This document shows, piece after piece, positions 51,939 through 63,288 of a stretch of DNA of 64,000 nt. This DNA is from Ammonifex thiophilus (lineage in GTDB: Bacteria > Bacillota > Desulfotomaculia > Desulfotomaculales > Ammonificaceae). How positions within the stretch are numbered: position 1 is the stretch's first letter; each line of letters begins with the position of its first letter. Both the position numbers and the translations under genes were made by a program. The notes below the pieces were generated by a model that worked only from the letters and a program-made list of their open reading frames with translations, had not been told where the DNA came from and searched no databases. The stretch covers positions 124,001 through 188,000 of the forward strand of contig NZ_QSLN01000002.1 in the NCBI RefSeq assembly GCF_003368535.1. Direction: 5' to 3'.

Positions 51939-53233
51939 CTGAGATCCCTCCTGTCGATGATCCGCTTAGCCTTCCCCTCACTCCGCTGAATGGTCTTGGG
52001 CTCCACCAGCCGCACCTTAACTGCGATACCCAGCACCGCCTCTATCTCCCGCCGGATCTTTTCCTCCAGCTCCTCCAGTCCCCGCACCTCGTCGCGGAAG
52101 ATGCTCTCCGAAACCTCCACCCAGACCTCCAGAACATCTAGGCGCCTCTCCCGGTCCACCACCAACAGGTAGTGGGGCTCGGTGTAACCCAGGGAAAGGA
52201 GCACCTCTTCGATCTGGGAGGGGAAGACATTCACCCCCCGGATTATCAGCATGTCGTCGGTGCGCCCCTTCACCCTCCCCATGCGCACATGCGTCCGACC
52301 GCAGGCGCAGGGCTCGGGGAGCAAGAAAGATATGTCCCGGGTACGGTAGCGGATCACGGGGAAGCCCCGCTTGGTGAGGGTGGTGAAGACCAGCTCTCCC
52401 TCTTCACCCGGAGGAAGGGGTTCGCCGGTGGCCGGGTTGATCACCTCCGGGAGGAAGTGATCCTCCCAAATGTGCAATCCCTCTTTGCAGAGGCACTCCG
52501 CTGCCACGCCGGGGCCTATGATCTCGGAAAGCCCGTATATGTCCAAAGCCTCTATCCCCAGATTGCTCTCGATCTCCCGGCGCATCCCCTCACTCCAGGG
52601 CTCGGCCCCGAAAAGCCCGGCCCGGAGTTTAAGCTCCCGGGGACTCACCCCCAGCTCCGCCATCACCTCGACCAGGTAGCAGGCGTAGGAAGGGGTGCAG
52701 CAGAGGATGGTGGTGCCGAAGTCCCGCATGAGCATGATTTGACGCTTGGTGTTTCCCCCGGAGGTGGGGATGACCGTGCACCCTATCTTCTCCGCCCCGT
52801 AGTGCACGCCCAGCCCGCCGGTGAAAAGGCCGTAACCGTAAGCAATCTGCACCACGTCCTCGGAAGAGGCGCTGACCATTCCCAGCGTGCGGGCCATGAC
52901 CTCCGACCAGACCTCGATATCCTCCCGGGTATAACCCACCACCGTGGGTTTGCCGGTGGTGCCGGAGGAGGCGTGGATGCGCACCACGTCTTTTAAGGGC
53001 ACGGCGAAAAGCCCGAAGGGGTAGTTCTCCCGCAGGTCCTCCTTGGTGGTAAAGGGGAGGTGGCGGATGTCCTCCAAAGACCTTATGTCCTCCGGCTTTA
53101 CCCCCGCCTCGTCCATCTTGCGGCGGTAGAAGGGGACGTTTTCATAGACGTGGCGCACCGTGTTTTTAAGGCGTTCGAGCTTGAGCTCCTCTAGCTCCTC
53201 CCGGGGCAAGCACTCCGCCTTGGGGTTCCACAT
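51935..53233 (-). CDS. paaK: Phenylacetate-CoA ligase, copy 1
   Basis: The 432-residue adenylate-forming enzyme activates phenylacetate or similar arylacetates to the CoA thioester. The P-loop [15 protein letters not shown], the [12 protein letters not shown] motif, YRTRD and the C-terminal KRIID region are intact. A tract of 213 bp (52926-53138) is almost identical to copy 2. The remainder diverges clearly. It lies between iorB (43-nt overlap) and the ACT gene, in the operon paaK2-iorA-iorB-paaK1-ACT. Confidence 0.94.
   Translation of the reverse strand: MWNPKAECLPREELEELKLERLKNTVRHVYENVPFYRRKMDEAGVKPEDIRSLEDIRHLPFTTKEDLRENYPFGLFAVPLKDVVRIHASSGTTGKPTVVGYTREDIEVWSEVMARTLGMVSASSEDVVQIAYGYGLFTGGLGVHYGAEKIGCTVIPTSGGNTKRQIMLMRDFGTTILCCTPSYACYLVEVMAELGVSPRELKLRAGLFGAEPWSEGMRREIESNLGIEALDIYGLSEIIGPGVAAECLCKEGLHIWEDHFLPEVINPATGEPLPPGEEGELVFTTLTKRGFPVIRYRTRDISFLLPEPCACGRTHVRMGRVKGRTDDMLIIRGVNVFPSQIEEVLLSLGYTEPHYLLVVDRERRLDVLEVWVEVSESIFRDEVRGLEELEEKIRREIEAVLGIAVKVRLVEPKTIQRSEGKAKRIIDRRDLR
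52926..53138 (-). repeat. Near-identical tract shared by the two paaK genes (copy 1)
   Basis: These 213 bp match 56607-56819 with three mismatches (98.6%). Identity falls off abruptly at both ends, although the genes stay homologous. The tract encodes roughly the region from [10 protein letters not shown] to VVGYTR. Confidence 0.92.
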
Positions 53234-53844
53234 TGGTCTACCACTCCTTCCGCCATTTTCTGCCGGTAAGCGGCTCCTAGCTCGAAGCCGCGGGCAAAGG
53301 CTTTTCGGTTACCCTCCAAGAAGCGAGGAGGCACGGACCGCTCCAGGGCTTCTTCCCATGTCTCCCGGGGAATCCCAGTAAAAGCGGCCAAGACGCCGGT
53401 GAGCAGAACGTTGGCCATACGGGGATCGCCGCCGTGAAGGCGCGCTTCTTTTAAGGCATCTATGAGCAAAAGGGGGAAGCGCTGGGCTATGTATTCCTCC
53501 GTGTCCGAGGGGTAGGCCTCGAGCCCCACGGCCACCGGTAAAGGGGGCAAAGCGTAGTCGTTGAGGATGACCAGGCCCCCGGGCTTGAGAAAGGGCAGAG
53601 AGCGCCTTCCCTCCAGCTTCTCAAAAGCCAGGAGAAAATCGGCGGTGCCAGGGGAAATCACAGGGGAGTAAACCCTTTCCCCGTAGCGCACGTGGGTGAC
53701 CACGCTTCCCCCCCGCTGGGCCATCCCGTGGATCTCCGAGGTCTTGACGTCGAAACCGGCGAGACAGGCCGTTTGGGCAATGAGCTTCCCGGTAAGCAGG
53801 ATGCCCTGGCCGCCCACCCCCGCTACCAGAATGTTAGTCACCAT
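53191..53844 (-). CDS. iorB: Indolepyruvate ferredoxin oxidoreductase, beta subunit
   Basis: The 217-residue protein is the gamma-type (POR_N-like) subunit of IOR, beginning [32 protein letters not shown] is also conserved. With IorA it oxidatively decarboxylates aryl-2-oxo acids to arylacetyl-CoA using ferredoxin. The ATG at 53844 follows GGAGGT. It starts 5 nt after iorA and overlaps paaK1. Confidence 0.94.
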   Translation of the reverse strand: MVTNILVAGVGGQGILLTGKLIAQTACLAGFDVKTSEIHGMAQRGGSVVTHVRYGERVYSPVISPGTADFLLAFEKLEGRRSLPFLKPGGLVILNDYALPPLPVAVGLEAYPSDTEEYIAQRFPLLLIDALKEARLHGGDPRMANVLLTGVLAAFTGIPRETWEEALERSVPPRFLEGNRKAFARGFELGAAYRQKMAEGVVDQCGTPRRSACPGRS

Positions 53845-53849
53845 GAACT

Positions 53850-55613
53850 TCAGACCTCCAACGCCCCGAAGGGGCAGACTTGAGCACAAAGGCCGCAGCC
53901 CACGCAAAGAAGCGGATCCACGGCTATCTTCCGCTCCTTGCGGTCTTTGAGCGCCAGTGCCGGGCAGCCCAGCTCCAGGCAGAGGCCGCATCCGCGGCAG
54001 ACCTCCTCCCGGTAGGGTAAGGGGCGAGGAGAAGGGCGGGTCAAGAGGACACAAGGGCGCCGAGCCACCACCACTGCCGGCGAAGAGGAGCGCAGGGCCT
54101 GCTCCACCGCTCGGCGCACAGCCTGCAGGTCATAAGGATCCACCACCTCCACGTACTCCGCCCCCAGCGCCCGGGCTACCTCGGCCGCATCCAGCGCCAC
54201 GGTCTCCTCCCCCCTGGCCGTCCTACCCGTCCCCGGGTGGTCCTGGTGCCCGGTCATGGCGGTGGTGCGGTTATCCAGAACAATAACCGCGGCCGCACCT
54301 CGGTTATAAACCAGATTGGCCAGAGCGGGAAGGCCGGTGTGGAAAAAGGTGGAATCGCCGATGACCGCCACCGTGCGCCCGCTGAGCTCCGGATCAGCCT
54401 TCACCAGCCCGTGTGCCATCCCTATGGAGGCCCCCATGCAGATGCAGGTATCCATGGCTCCCAGCGGCGGCAGCCCACCCAAGGTGTAGCAGCCTATGTC
54501 CCCGGTGACCACCAGCTTCATCTTTTTGAGGACGTAGAAGACCCCTCGATGGGGACAGCCGGGGCAGAGAACCGGGGGGCGCACCGGCAATTTCTCCTCG
54601 TCCGGCGGGAAGTTAAACACCGTGCCGTACTCCTCGGCCAGGCGTGCCAGGTCCTCGTCTCGGGAAAGCCCCCAGGCCAGCCGCGCCGGCGAAAGCTCCC
54701 CTGTTCTGGGCACCAAATCCTTGCCCTGCACCCTGATACCCGCCGCCAGGATCTGCTCCTCCAGAAACGGCTCCAGTTCCTCCACTACTATAACCCTCTG
54801 CACTTCCCGGGCAAACTGGCGGACGAGCTTCAAGGGCAGGGGGTAGCTCAGGCCCAGCTTGAGCACCGAGGCCCAGGGGAAGAGCTCCTTCACGTACTGG
54901 TAAGCTATGCCGGAGGTGATGAAGCCTATTCTCCTGTCCCCCCACTCTATGCGGTTGAGAGGAGAGGACTCGGCGTACGCTCGCAATTCCTCTCGGCGCC
55001 TCTCCACCTTCTCGTGTAGCACCCGGGCGTGGGCCGGGAGCACGGCGTACTTGGCAAAGTCTTTGCGGTACTTTCTGGGCGGTGGCGTCACCGGCTCTCC
55101 TTCCTGCACCAGGCTCTTGGAGTGAGAGACCCGCGTGGTAGTCCGGAGAAGGACGGGGGTATCAAAAGCTTCGCTTATCTCGAAAGCCGCCTTCACGAAA
55201 TCCTTGGCCTCCTGGCTGTCCGCCGGCTCGAGCAAAGGCACTTGGGCGAAGCGAGCGTAAAACCGGTTGTCCTGCTCATTCTGCGAACTGTGCATCCCCG
55301 GGTCATCGGCCGAAACCAGGACAAAACCGGCGTTTACCCCGGTGTAAGTCAAGGTGAGTAAGGGGTCGGCGGCCACGTTCACCCCCACGTGCTTCATGGC
55401 TACCAGCGTGCGGGCCCCGGCCAGGCAGGCTCCTATTCCCACCTCCACCGCTACCTTCTCATTGGCCGCCCACTCCGCGTAAATCTCCGGGTAGTGCCGG
55501 ATAATGTTTTCTAGGATCTCGGTGCTGGGGGTACCCGGGTAGGCCAACGCCACCTTCACCCCCGCCTCGTAGGCCCCCCGGGCTATGGCCTCGTTACCAC
55601 TTAAGAGTTTCAT
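53850..55613 (-). CDS. iorA: Indolepyruvate ferredoxin oxidoreductase, alpha subunit
   Basis: The 587-residue subunit carries the pyrimidine-binding domain ([14 protein letters not shown] at the start), a linker, and the thiamine-diphosphate domain ([25 protein letters not shown]). Two C-terminal [4Fe-4S] ferredoxin motifs follow: [13 protein letters not shown] and [12 protein letters not shown]. The first lacks the usual CxxxCP spacing, as seen in IorA. The start overlaps paaK2 by 4 nt (ATGA). It acts on indolepyruvate, phenylpyruvate and hydroxyphenylpyruvate. Confidence 0.96.
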   Translation of the reverse strand: MKLLSGNEAIARGAYEAGVKVALAYPGTPSTEILENIIRHYPEIYAEWAANEKVAVEVGIGACLAGARTLVAMKHVGVNVAADPLLTLTYTGVNAGFVLVSADDPGMHSSQNEQDNRFYARFAQVPLLEPADSQEAKDFVKAAFEISEAFDTPVLLRTTTRVSHSKSLVQEGEPVTPPPRKYRKDFAKYAVLPAHARVLHEKVERRREELRAYAESSPLNRIEWGDRRIGFITSGIAYQYVKELFPWASVLKLGLSYPLPLKLVRQFAREVQRVIVVEELEPFLEEQILAAGIRVQGKDLVPRTGELSPARLAWGLSRDEDLARLAEEYGTVFNFPPDEEKLPVRPPVLCPGCPHRGVFYVLKKMKLVVTGDIGCYTLGGLPPLGAMDTCICMGASIGMAHGLVKADPELSGRTVAVIGDSTFFHTGLPALANLVYNRGAAAVIVLDNRTTAMTGHQDHPGTGRTARGEETVALDAAEVARALGAEYVEVVDPYDLQAVRRAVEQALRSSSPAVVVARRPCVLLTRPSPRPLPYREEVCRGCGLCLELGCPALALKDRKERKIAVDPLLCVGCGLCAQVCPFGALEV

Positions 55614-56926
55614 CCTTCTCCTCCTCGGCGGCGGTCTATAACCCGCTTGGCCTTACCTGTAGAGCGGGTGAGCGAACCGTACTCCAAAAGTTTTACTTTG
55701 GGAGTTATGGAAAGGATCGACTGCAGCCGGTGGCGCACCGCCTCCTCCAGAGACTCCAGGTCTTCATAAGATCCTGTGAACCCCTCCTGCGCCAGCTCCA
55801 CCTGGACCTCCAGCTCGTCTAGATAACCCTTGCGGTCTACGATTATCTGATAGTGGGGAGCCAGCCCCGGGATGCTGGTGATAACTTCTTCGATCTGGGA
55901 GGGAAAGACATTCACCCCTCGGATTATCAGCATGTCGTCGGTGCGGCCCATGACCCGCTCCATGCGGATGGTAGTGCGGCCGCAGGGGCAGGGACCGGGC
56001 AAAAGCCGCGATAGATCCCGCGTCCGGTAGCGAATGAGAGGGAGAGCTTCCTTGGTCAGGGTGGTGAAGACCAACTCCCCTTTCTCCCCCACCGGCAGTG
56101 GCTCGCCCGTATTCGGGTCGATCACCTCGACCAGGAAGTGGTCCTCGTTGATGTGCAGCCCTTGGCGCTCGAGGCACTCCCCCGCTACCCCGGGCCCTAT
56201 TATCTCGGAAAGGCCGTAGTTATCGTAAGCCTCTATACCCCACGTCCGCTCTATCTCGGCCCGCATTCCCTCGCTCCAAGGTTCGGCCCCGCAGAGGGCC
56301 TTGCGCACCTTAAGGCGCCGGGGGTCCACCCCCATCTGTCGAGCCACCTCCGCGATGTGGAGGATGTAGGAAGGAGTGCCCACCAGCACCGTGGTGCCGA
56401 AATCCTGCATGAGGCGCACGTGGCGCTCGGTATTCCCGGCCGCCGCCGGAACGACCGTAGCCCCTACCCGCTCCAGCCCGGCGTGCAGCCCGAAACCGCC
56501 GGTGAAAAGGGCGTAAGAGAAGCAAACCTGCGCTACATCCCCGCGCCCCACCCCCGCCATCCGTACGATCCGGGCCACCAGCTCCGCCCAGAGGTTTAGG
56601 TCCCGACGGGTATAACCCACCACCGTGGGTTTGCCGGTGGTACCGGAGGAGGCGTGGATGCGCACCACGTCTTTTAAGGGCACGGCGAAAAGCCCGAAGG
56701 GGTAGTTCTCCCGCAGGTCCTCCTTAGTGGTAAAGGGGAGGTGGCGGATGTCCTCCAAAGACCTTATGTCCTCCGGCTTTACCCCCGCCTCGTCCATCTT
56801 GCGGCGGTAGAAGGGAACGCGCTCGTAAACCCGGACTAGAAGCGCTTTGAGGCGAACCAACTGCAACTCCCGCAACTCTTCCCGCGAGAGGGTCTCACCG
56901 CGGCGAAGACCTGAAACTACTCGCAA
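55610..56926 (-). CDS. paaK: Phenylacetate-CoA ligase, copy 2
   Basis: The 438-residue enzyme is a paralogue of copy 1 with the same active-site motifs ([29 protein letters not shown]). It has clearly different sequence outside the shared tract, for example [18 protein letters not shown] after it. The two copies probably differ in arylacetate preference (phenyl, indolyl, 4-hydroxyphenyl). The start is TTG; a GGTGAG lies upstream. It is the first gene of the operon and lies 15 nt after the cysK stop direction-wise. Confidence 0.92.
   Translation of the reverse strand: MRVVSGLRRGETLSREELRELQLVRLKALLVRVYERVPFYRRKMDEAGVKPEDIRSLEDIRHLPFTTKEDLRENYPFGLFAVPLKDVVRIHASSGTTGKPTVVGYTRRDLNLWAELVARIVRMAGVGRGDVAQVCFSYALFTGGFGLHAGLERVGATVVPAAAGNTERHVRLMQDFGTTVLVGTPSYILHIAEVARQMGVDPRRLKVRKALCGAEPWSEGMRAEIERTWGIEAYDNYGLSEIIGPGVAGECLERQGLHINEDHFLVEVIDPNTGEPLPVGEKGELVFTTLTKEALPLIRYRTRDLSRLLPGPCPCGRTTIRMERVMGRTDDMLIIRGVNVFPSQIEEVITSIPGLAPHYQIIVDRKGYLDELEVQVELAQEGFTGSYEDLESLEEAVRHRLQSILSITPKVKLLEYGSLTRSTGKAKRVIDRRRGGEG
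56607..56819 (-). repeat. Near-identical tract shared by the two paaK genes (copy 2)
   Basis: Partner of the tract at 52926-53138; three mismatches in 213 bp. The junctions are sharp on both sides. Confidence 0.92.
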
Positions 56927-56941
56927 CTCTGCTCACCAACC

Positions 56942-57862
56942 TTACGCTTTTCTCCAGAGTCCCAAGGAAATATAACGCTCCCCGCTGTCCGGAAAGATGA
57001 CCACGACAACCTTTCCCCGGTTTTCCGGCCGGGAGGCGAGTTTTAAAGCGGCCCGACAGGCCGCTCCGGAAGAAAGTCCCGCCAGGATACCCTCCTTAGC
57101 CACCAACTCCCGGCAGGTCGCCACCGCCTCTTCGGTGGCGACGGGAATCACCTCGTCGATAAGCTCGCGAGCCAGCAAAGGAGGAACGAAGCCTGCCCCT
57201 ATTCCCTGAATGCCGTGCCTGCCCGGCTTCCCTCCGGAGAGAACTGGCGACTCGGCCGGCTCCACCGCCACCACCTGCACCTTCGGCTTCCTTTCTTTAA
57301 GGTAGCGGGCTATGCCGGTTAAGGTGCCCCCCGTGCCCACTCCCGCCACCACCGTGTCTACCTGACCTTCGGTATCCTCCCAGATCTCCGGGCCGGTAGT
57401 GCGGTAGTGCGCCTCGGCGTTGGCCGGGTTGCTGAACTGGTCGGGCATAAAAGCACCTTTTGTTTCCCGCACCAGTTCTCTGGCCGCTTCCACCGCTCCG
57501 GGCAGCCCCTTCTCCGCCGGAGTGAGCACCACTTTGGCACCGTAGGCAGTTAGCAAATCAACGCGCTCGCGGCTCATATTTTCCGGCATGGTGACCACCA
57601 CTTGAAGCCCCAGGCGCCGGCCCAGCCAGGCCAGGGCTATGCCGGTATTGCCGCTGGTGGGCTCCACCACCGTGCCGCCGGGCGCGATTTTGCCCGAGGC
57701 TAAAGCCTCCTTAAGCATGAAAAGAGCCGCCCGATCCTTGTTGCTCCCTCCCGGATTGAACCACTCGCACTTGGCCAGCAAAGTGACTCTCTCTACCCCC
57801 AGCCGCTTGAGGGAAACGAGCGGGGTGCGACCAATGAGCTCCTCCCAGGTTTTTGCCCGCAA
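56942..57862 (-). CDS. cysK: Cysteine synthase (O-acetylserine sulfhydrylase)
   Basis: The 306-residue PLP enzyme makes cysteine from O-acetylserine and sulfide. PLP Lys42 lies in NPGGSNKDRAA. EPTSGNTGIALAW, GVGTGGTLTGIARYL and SSGAACRAAL are standard. The residue before the Lys is Asn instead of the more usual Val. I chose the TTG at 57862, with AGGAGG upstream, which gives the normal length; the frame is open further 5' over the groESL terminator. It heads the transcript into paaK2. Confidence 0.92.
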   Translation of the reverse strand: MRAKTWEELIGRTPLVSLKRLGVERVTLLAKCEWFNPGGSNKDRAALFMLKEALASGKIAPGGTVVEPTSGNTGIALAWLGRRLGLQVVVTMPENMSRERVDLLTAYGAKVVLTPAEKGLPGAVEAARELVRETKGAFMPDQFSNPANAEAHYRTTGPEIWEDTEGQVDTVVAGVGTGGTLTGIARYLKERKPKVQVVAVEPAESPVLSGGKPGRHGIQGIGAGFVPPLLARELIDEVIPVATEEAVATCRELVAKEGILAGLSSGAACRAALKLASRPENRGKVVVVIFPDSGERYISLGLWRKA

Positions 57863-57907
57863 AGCTTCCGCCTGCCTCCTGACCGGTTTAAAGTCAATTA
57901 TAAAAGA

Positions 57908-57937
57908 AGAGCTCCCGCCCGTCCAAGCGGGAGCTCT
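57908..57937 (-). terminator. Terminator of groESL
   Basis: Reverse strand: AGAGCTCCCGC / GCGGGAGCTCT with an 8-nt loop, then TCTTTTATAA. It lies 24 nt after the groEL stop. Confidence 0.8.
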
Positions 57938-57960
57938 CCATGGCAAGCTCTAAGGAAAGC

Positions 57961-59604
<1,644 letters not shown>

Positions 59605-59889
59605 TTACTCCAGCACGCCCAGGATGTCGCTCTCGCGCAGGATGAGATACTCTTCTCCGTCGATCTTGACCTCGTTACCGGCATACTTGGAGTAGAGGAC
59701 CTTGTCTCCTACCTTGACATCGATGGGAACGCGCTGGCCGTTCTCCAGAAGCCTCCCCGGCCCCACGGCCACCACTTCCCCCTTTTGGGGCTTCTCCTTG
59801 GCCGTGTCGGGCAGCACAATGCCTCCCTTAGTCACCTCTTCGGCAGGCAAAGGCTTGACAACTACCCGATCACCCAGCGGTCTGATCAA
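59605..59889 (-). CDS. groES: Co-chaperonin GroES (Hsp10)
   Basis: The 94-residue protein caps GroEL. It starts [14 protein letters not shown] and has the mobile loop [18 protein letters not shown], and ends with [13 protein letters not shown] chose the TTG at 59889, 6 nt after GGAGGGG. The frame is open 13 codons further 5' into the CIRCE leader. Confidence 0.97.
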   Translation of the reverse strand: MIRPLGDRVVVKPLPAEEVTKGGIVLPDTAKEKPQKGEVVAVGPGRLLENGQRVPIDVKVGDKVLYSKYAGNEVKIDGEEYLILRESDILGVLE

Positions 59890-59917
59890 GCCTGACCCCT
59901 CCTTCTCCTCGTTTTTA

Positions 59918-59944
59918 TTAGCACTCACCTCGACCGAGTGCTAA
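59918..59944. promoter_or_regulatory. CIRCE operator (HrcA site) of groESL
   Basis: TTAGCACTC-N9-GAGTGCTAA is an exact match to the consensus inverted repeat. It lies 28 nt before the groES start and just downstream of the promoter. HrcA repression of groESL is expected; hrcA itself is not in the window. Confidence 0.97.
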
Positions 59945-60267
59945 TAAAGGATCACGAAATTATACTAGCGAAGTCGCAGCCCAAAGGCAAAAGCCTAAAC
60001 TGCCCAAATACCAACGTTTCCAAGCTTCCTTTAGCAATTATTGCGGCAGAATCCCCCCTCTCTCTTCAAAACAACTTTTTTCTCATAAAATCATGCTCTT
60101 CCGTCGGACGGTCTGCCACCCAATAAAAAATTTTTCCCTGGAAAGCAGCTTCCTACACTACCTGAGCTCTGCTCACCCGGCGCTTCAACTGCCTTCCACC
60201 GTTGAATTTTAGCCGTTAAACCCTCCTCCTTTGACAACCGACCGCAGGAAGAGATACTTTTAAAGCC
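59945..60267. other. Divergent spacer between groESL and the cyclo-ligase gene
   Basis: These 323 bases hold the groESL -10 TATAAT (reverse strand, 59964-59959; no ideal -35) and, at the far end, the promoter of the cyclo-ligase gene. The middle (~60000-60200) is less GC-rich than the rest of the window. I see no reading frame or RNA structure I can support there. Confidence 0.6.
60231..60258 (+). promoter_or_regulatory. Sigma-A promoter of the cyclo-ligase/NuoE-NuoF-Fdh operon
   Basis: -35 TTGACA (perfect), a 16-nt spacer, -10 GATACT. The start site would be only a few bases before the ATG at 60268, which would make the mRNA nearly leaderless. No Shine-Dalgarno is evident at normal spacing. 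Confidence 0.5.
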
Positions 60268-60858
60268 ATGAAGAAGGAAAGCTTGCGCCAAGTGTTTTTG
60301 CGAAAAAGGCTAGCCCTCCCCCCCGAGGAGGTGGCCTGGGCGGGGGAAAGGGTGGCGGAGCTCTTCTTCTCCCTGCCCGCCTACCGGCAGGCGAAGACGC
60401 TACTACTTTACTGCGCCTTCCGCCAGGAGGTACCCACCAAGAGGATAATTTCGGCCTCCTTGGCCGAAGGCAAGCTCGTAGCCCTGCCGGCAACCTCACG
60501 GGAGAAGAAAGAAATTACCGCACGCCTAATAAAGGTTTACCCCGATGACCTGGTACCGGGGCCAGGAGGGATACCCGAACCCCGTCCCACCTGCCCTTCT
60601 GTCCCCCCCGAAGAGATAGACCTGGTCGCGGTACCAGGCCTTGTTTTTGATCTGAAAGGATACAGACTGGGATACGGGTGGGGTTGCTACGATCGCTTCC
60701 TCTCCCGCTCCCCCGCCCTGCGGGTAGGCTTGGCCTACGACTTTCAGGTAGTGGAAGACGTGGGGGCCGAACCCCACGATCAGCGCCTGCACTTTTTGAT
60801 TACTCCCAGCCGTATTTATCGTTTCGATGAGGTGGAAGTATGGGAGAAGCGATCCTAG
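60268..60858 (+). CDS. fau: 5-Formyltetrahydrofolate cyclo-ligase
   Basis: The 196-residue enzyme converts 5-formyl-THF to 5,10-methenyl-THF with ATP. It has the N-terminal KKESLRQVFLRKR and LLLYCAFRQEVPT. The C-terminal signature VPGLVFDLKGYRLGYGWGCYDRFL is intact. It recycles the folate inhibitor, which fits an organism with a folate-linked C1 pathway. Its 3' end overlaps the NuoE gene by 19 nt, so it is tied to the formate dehydrogenase operon. Confidence 0.94.
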   Translation: MKKESLRQVFLRKRLALPPEEVAWAGERVAELFFSLPAYRQAKTLLLYCAFRQEVPTKRIISASLAEGKLVALPATSREKKEITARLIKVYPDDLVPGPGGIPEPRPTCPSVPPEEIDLVAVPGLVFDLKGYRLGYGWGCYDRFLSRSPALRVGLAYDFQVVEDVGAEPHDQRLHFLITPSRIYRFDEVEVWEKRS

Positions 60859-61289
60859 AAGAGGTAGTGCGGAGCTACCGGGGAAGGCCGGAAAAGCTTA
60901 TAGCCGCCTTGCTCGCCCTGCAGCGCCACTATGGCTATCTGCCGGAACCGGCCCTGCGCACCTTAGCTCAGGAGCTGGGAGTTCCGCTGAGCAAGGTCTA
61001 CGGCGTGGCTACTTTCTACGCCCAGTTCCGCCTTAAGCCCCGAGGTAGGCATACGGTATGCGTTTGCCTGGGTACCGCCTGTCACGTCCGTGGCTCGGAG
61101 CAGATCTTCCACGCCCTGAAAAGGGAGTTAGGCGTGGAACCGGGAGACACTACCGCCGATGGGCGTTTCACCTTAGAAGTTGTCTCCTGTGTAGGGGCTT
61201 GCAGTATGGCGCCGGTGGTAGTGGTGGACGAAGAGACGCACGGTCGGCTGGACCCGGAGAAGGCTCTAGCCCTGCTGAAAAAGTACTAG
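60840..61289 (+). CDS. NuoE-like [2Fe-2S] diaphorase subunit
   Basis: The 149-residue thioredoxin-fold protein binds one [2Fe-2S] cluster through Cys76, Cys81, Cys117 and Cys121 (pattern CxxxxC...CxxxC). It matches the 24-kDa subunit of complex I and the small subunits of NAD-linked hydrogenases and formate dehydrogenases. It transfers electrons between NuoF-type flavin and the catalytic subunit. It is first of three: NuoE-like, NuoF-like, FdhA-like. Confidence 0.92.
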   Translation: MGEAILEEVVRSYRGRPEKLIAALLALQRHYGYLPEPALRTLAQELGVPLSKVYGVATFYAQFRLKPRGRHTVCVCLGTACHVRGSEQIFHALKRELGVEPGDTTADGRFTLEVVSCVGACSMAPVVVVDEETHGRLDPEKALALLKKY

Positions 61290-61310
61290 AGGCCGACGGA
61301 GGGAAAACCA

Positions 61311-63260
61311 GTGCGGTCGTTTATGGATCGGTGCTGCTCCCGCTGTACCCACTCCCCCCAAACCCCCTGTAAAGATTACGTGCTGTGCCGCCGGGACGGC
61401 CCTTTCTGCCACGACGATCCCGAGTGCAGAAGGCTGCGCCAAAAATGGCTCAACTCCCACTTTCCTCCAGTGGGTAGTAACCGGAGGCGCCTTCTGGTAT
61501 GCGGAGGGCTCACTTGCGGAGCAGCCGGATCCTTCTCTCTGCCCGAAATTTTCCAGGAAGCCATAAAGAAGGCCGGCCTGGAAGAACAGGTCACCGTTAC
61601 TCTGGTAGGTTGTTTGGGGCTTTGCGAAGAAGGTCCGCTGGCCCTGGTCATGCCGGAAGGGATCCTTTACTGTCGGCTAAAACCGGAAGACGTGCCAGCT
61701 GTAGTGGAAGAACACCTCAAGGGCGGAAAACCCGTCGAACGACTGCTCTTCCGCGATGAGGCAGGTAAGGTATACCCCCTTCTATCCGAAATACCCTTCT
61801 ACCGCAAGCAGCAGCGGGTGGTCCTGGAGCGCTGCGGCTACATCAATCCGGAGGACATAGCGGAGTACATAGCCGCCGGTGGCTACCGGGCCTTGACCTC
61901 CGTTCTTTTCTCTTTGAGCCCCGAAGAGGTAATCGAAGAAATCAAAAAATCTGGACTTAGGGGTAGAGGAGGAGCCGGCTTCCCCACCGGCAAGAAATGG
62001 GAGGCCGCCCGGCGAGTACCGAGTTCTAAGCGCTACGTCATCTGCAACGCCGACGAGGGCGATCCGGGGGCCTTCATGGATCGCGCCCTCCTGGAGGGCG
62101 ACCCGCATGCGGTCATCGAGGGAATGATCATCTGCGGCTACGCCATAGGCTCCGACGAGGGCTACGTTTACGTCCGGGCAGAGTACCCCCTGGCAGTGAA
62201 GCGACTAAGGATAGCCATAGAACAAGCCTATGCGGCAGGGCTCTTGGGAGAAAACATCCTCGGCTCCGGCTTTACCTTCCATCTGCACATAAACGAAGGG
62301 GCAGGGGCTTTCGTCTGTGGCGAGTCCACCGCGCTCATGGCCTCCATAGAGGGGAACCGGGGTATCCCCCGCATCAAAGTGCCCCGCTCCACCGAAAAGG
62401 GTCTCTTCGGTAAGCCCACCGTGCTTAACAACGTGGAGACCTTCGCCAACGTCCCCTTGATAATCTTGCGTGGCAGCCAGTGGTTCGCCAACATTGGCAC
62501 CAAAGGTAGCAAAGGCACCAAGATCTTTGCCCTAAGTGGTAAGGTGAAACATACTGGGTTGGTGGAAGTTCCTATGGGCACCACTTTGAAAGAACTTATC
62601 TTCGATATAGGCGGGGGAATTAAGGGAGGCAAGCGCTTCAAGGCCTTGCAGATAGGGGGACCATCGGGAGGCTGCATACCCGAAGACATGCTCGACCTGC
62701 CCATCGACTACGAATCCCTCACCGGGGCCGGGGCCATGATGGGCTCGGGAAGCGTGGTGGTCATGGACGAGGACAACTGCATGGTAAACACTGCCCGCTT
62801 CTTTCTGAGCTTCACCGAGCGGGAATCGTGCGGTAAGTGCACTCCATGCCGCGAGGGGACCAAGCAGATGCTGAACATCCTGGAGCGCATCACCAGGGGA
62901 GAGGGAAGCCCCAGCGACCTTTCCCTCCTGGAGTTCCTGGGGCAGGTGGTCAAGGCCACCTCCTTCTGCGGGCTGGGAACCTCGGCTCCCAACCCGGTGC
63001 TGACCACCCTGCGCTTCTTCCGCAGCGAGTATTTGCAACATGTGATGGAAAAGCGCTGCGCCGCCGGTGAGTGCGTGGCCCTACGGCGCTTCGTTATTTT
63101 AGTCGATAAGTGCATAGGCTGCGGCGCCTGCGCTTACGTCTGCCCGGTCAAAGCCATTAAGGGAGAAAAGAAGAAGCCTCACCACATCGACGAAAAAGTT
63201 TGCGTCAAATGCGGCCGCTGCTTTGAGATCTGCCGTTTCCAGGCCGTCAAGCGGCTCTGA
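61311..63260 (+). CDS. NuoF-like NADH-binding subunit with extra iron-sulfur domains
   Basis: The 649-residue flavoprotein has four parts. The first ~45 residues contain a dense Cys cluster (seven Cys). A thioredoxin-like [2Fe-2S] domain (~63-140; CGGLTC and GCLGLC) follows. Then comes the NADH/FMN core with GLRGRGGAGFPTG and ESCGKCTPCREG ([4Fe-4S]). Two C-terminal ferredoxin motifs (CIGCGACAYVCP, CVKCGRCFEIC) end it. This layout is that of HydB/HytB-type subunits in bifurcating hydrogenases and NAD(P)-dependent formate dehydrogenases. The start is GTG behind GGAGGG. It sits 28 nt before the catalytic subunit. Confidence 0.92.
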   Translation: MRSFMDRCCSRCTHSPQTPCKDYVLCRRDGPFCHDDPECRRLRQKWLNSHFPPVGSNRRRLLVCGGLTCGAAGSFSLPEIFQEAIKKAGLEEQVTVTLVGCLGLCEEGPLALVMPEGILYCRLKPEDVPAVVEEHLKGGKPVERLLFRDEAGKVYPLLSEIPFYRKQQRVVLERCGYINPEDIAEYIAAGGYRALTSVLFSLSPEEVIEEIKKSGLRGRGGAGFPTGKKWEAARRVPSSKRYVICNADEGDPGAFMDRALLEGDPHAVIEGMIICGYAIGSDEGYVYVRAEYPLAVKRLRIAIEQAYAAGLLGENILGSGFTFHLHINEGAGAFVCGESTALMASIEGNRGIPRIKVPRSTEKGLFGKPTVLNNVETFANVPLIILRGSQWFANIGTKGSKGTKIFALSGKVKHTGLVEVPMGTTLKELIFDIGGGIKGGKRFKALQIGGPSGGCIPEDMLDLPIDYESLTGAGAMMGSGSVVVMDEDNCMVNTARFFLSFTERESCGKCTPCREGTKQMLNILERITRGEGSPSDLSLLEFLGQVVKATSFCGLGTSAPNPVLTTLRFFRSEYLQHVMEKRCAAGECVALRRFVILVDKCIGCGACAYVCPVKAIKGEKKKPHHIDEKVCVKCGRCFEICRFQAVKRL

Positions 63261-63288
63261 AGGGGGTCGTCCAGATTTGGAAAGGAAG

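Noticed and set aside
53851-54054. A longer IorB starting at 54054
   Set aside because: The extra 70 residues overlap the ferredoxin end of iorA in another frame; GGAGGT precedes the ATG at 53844.
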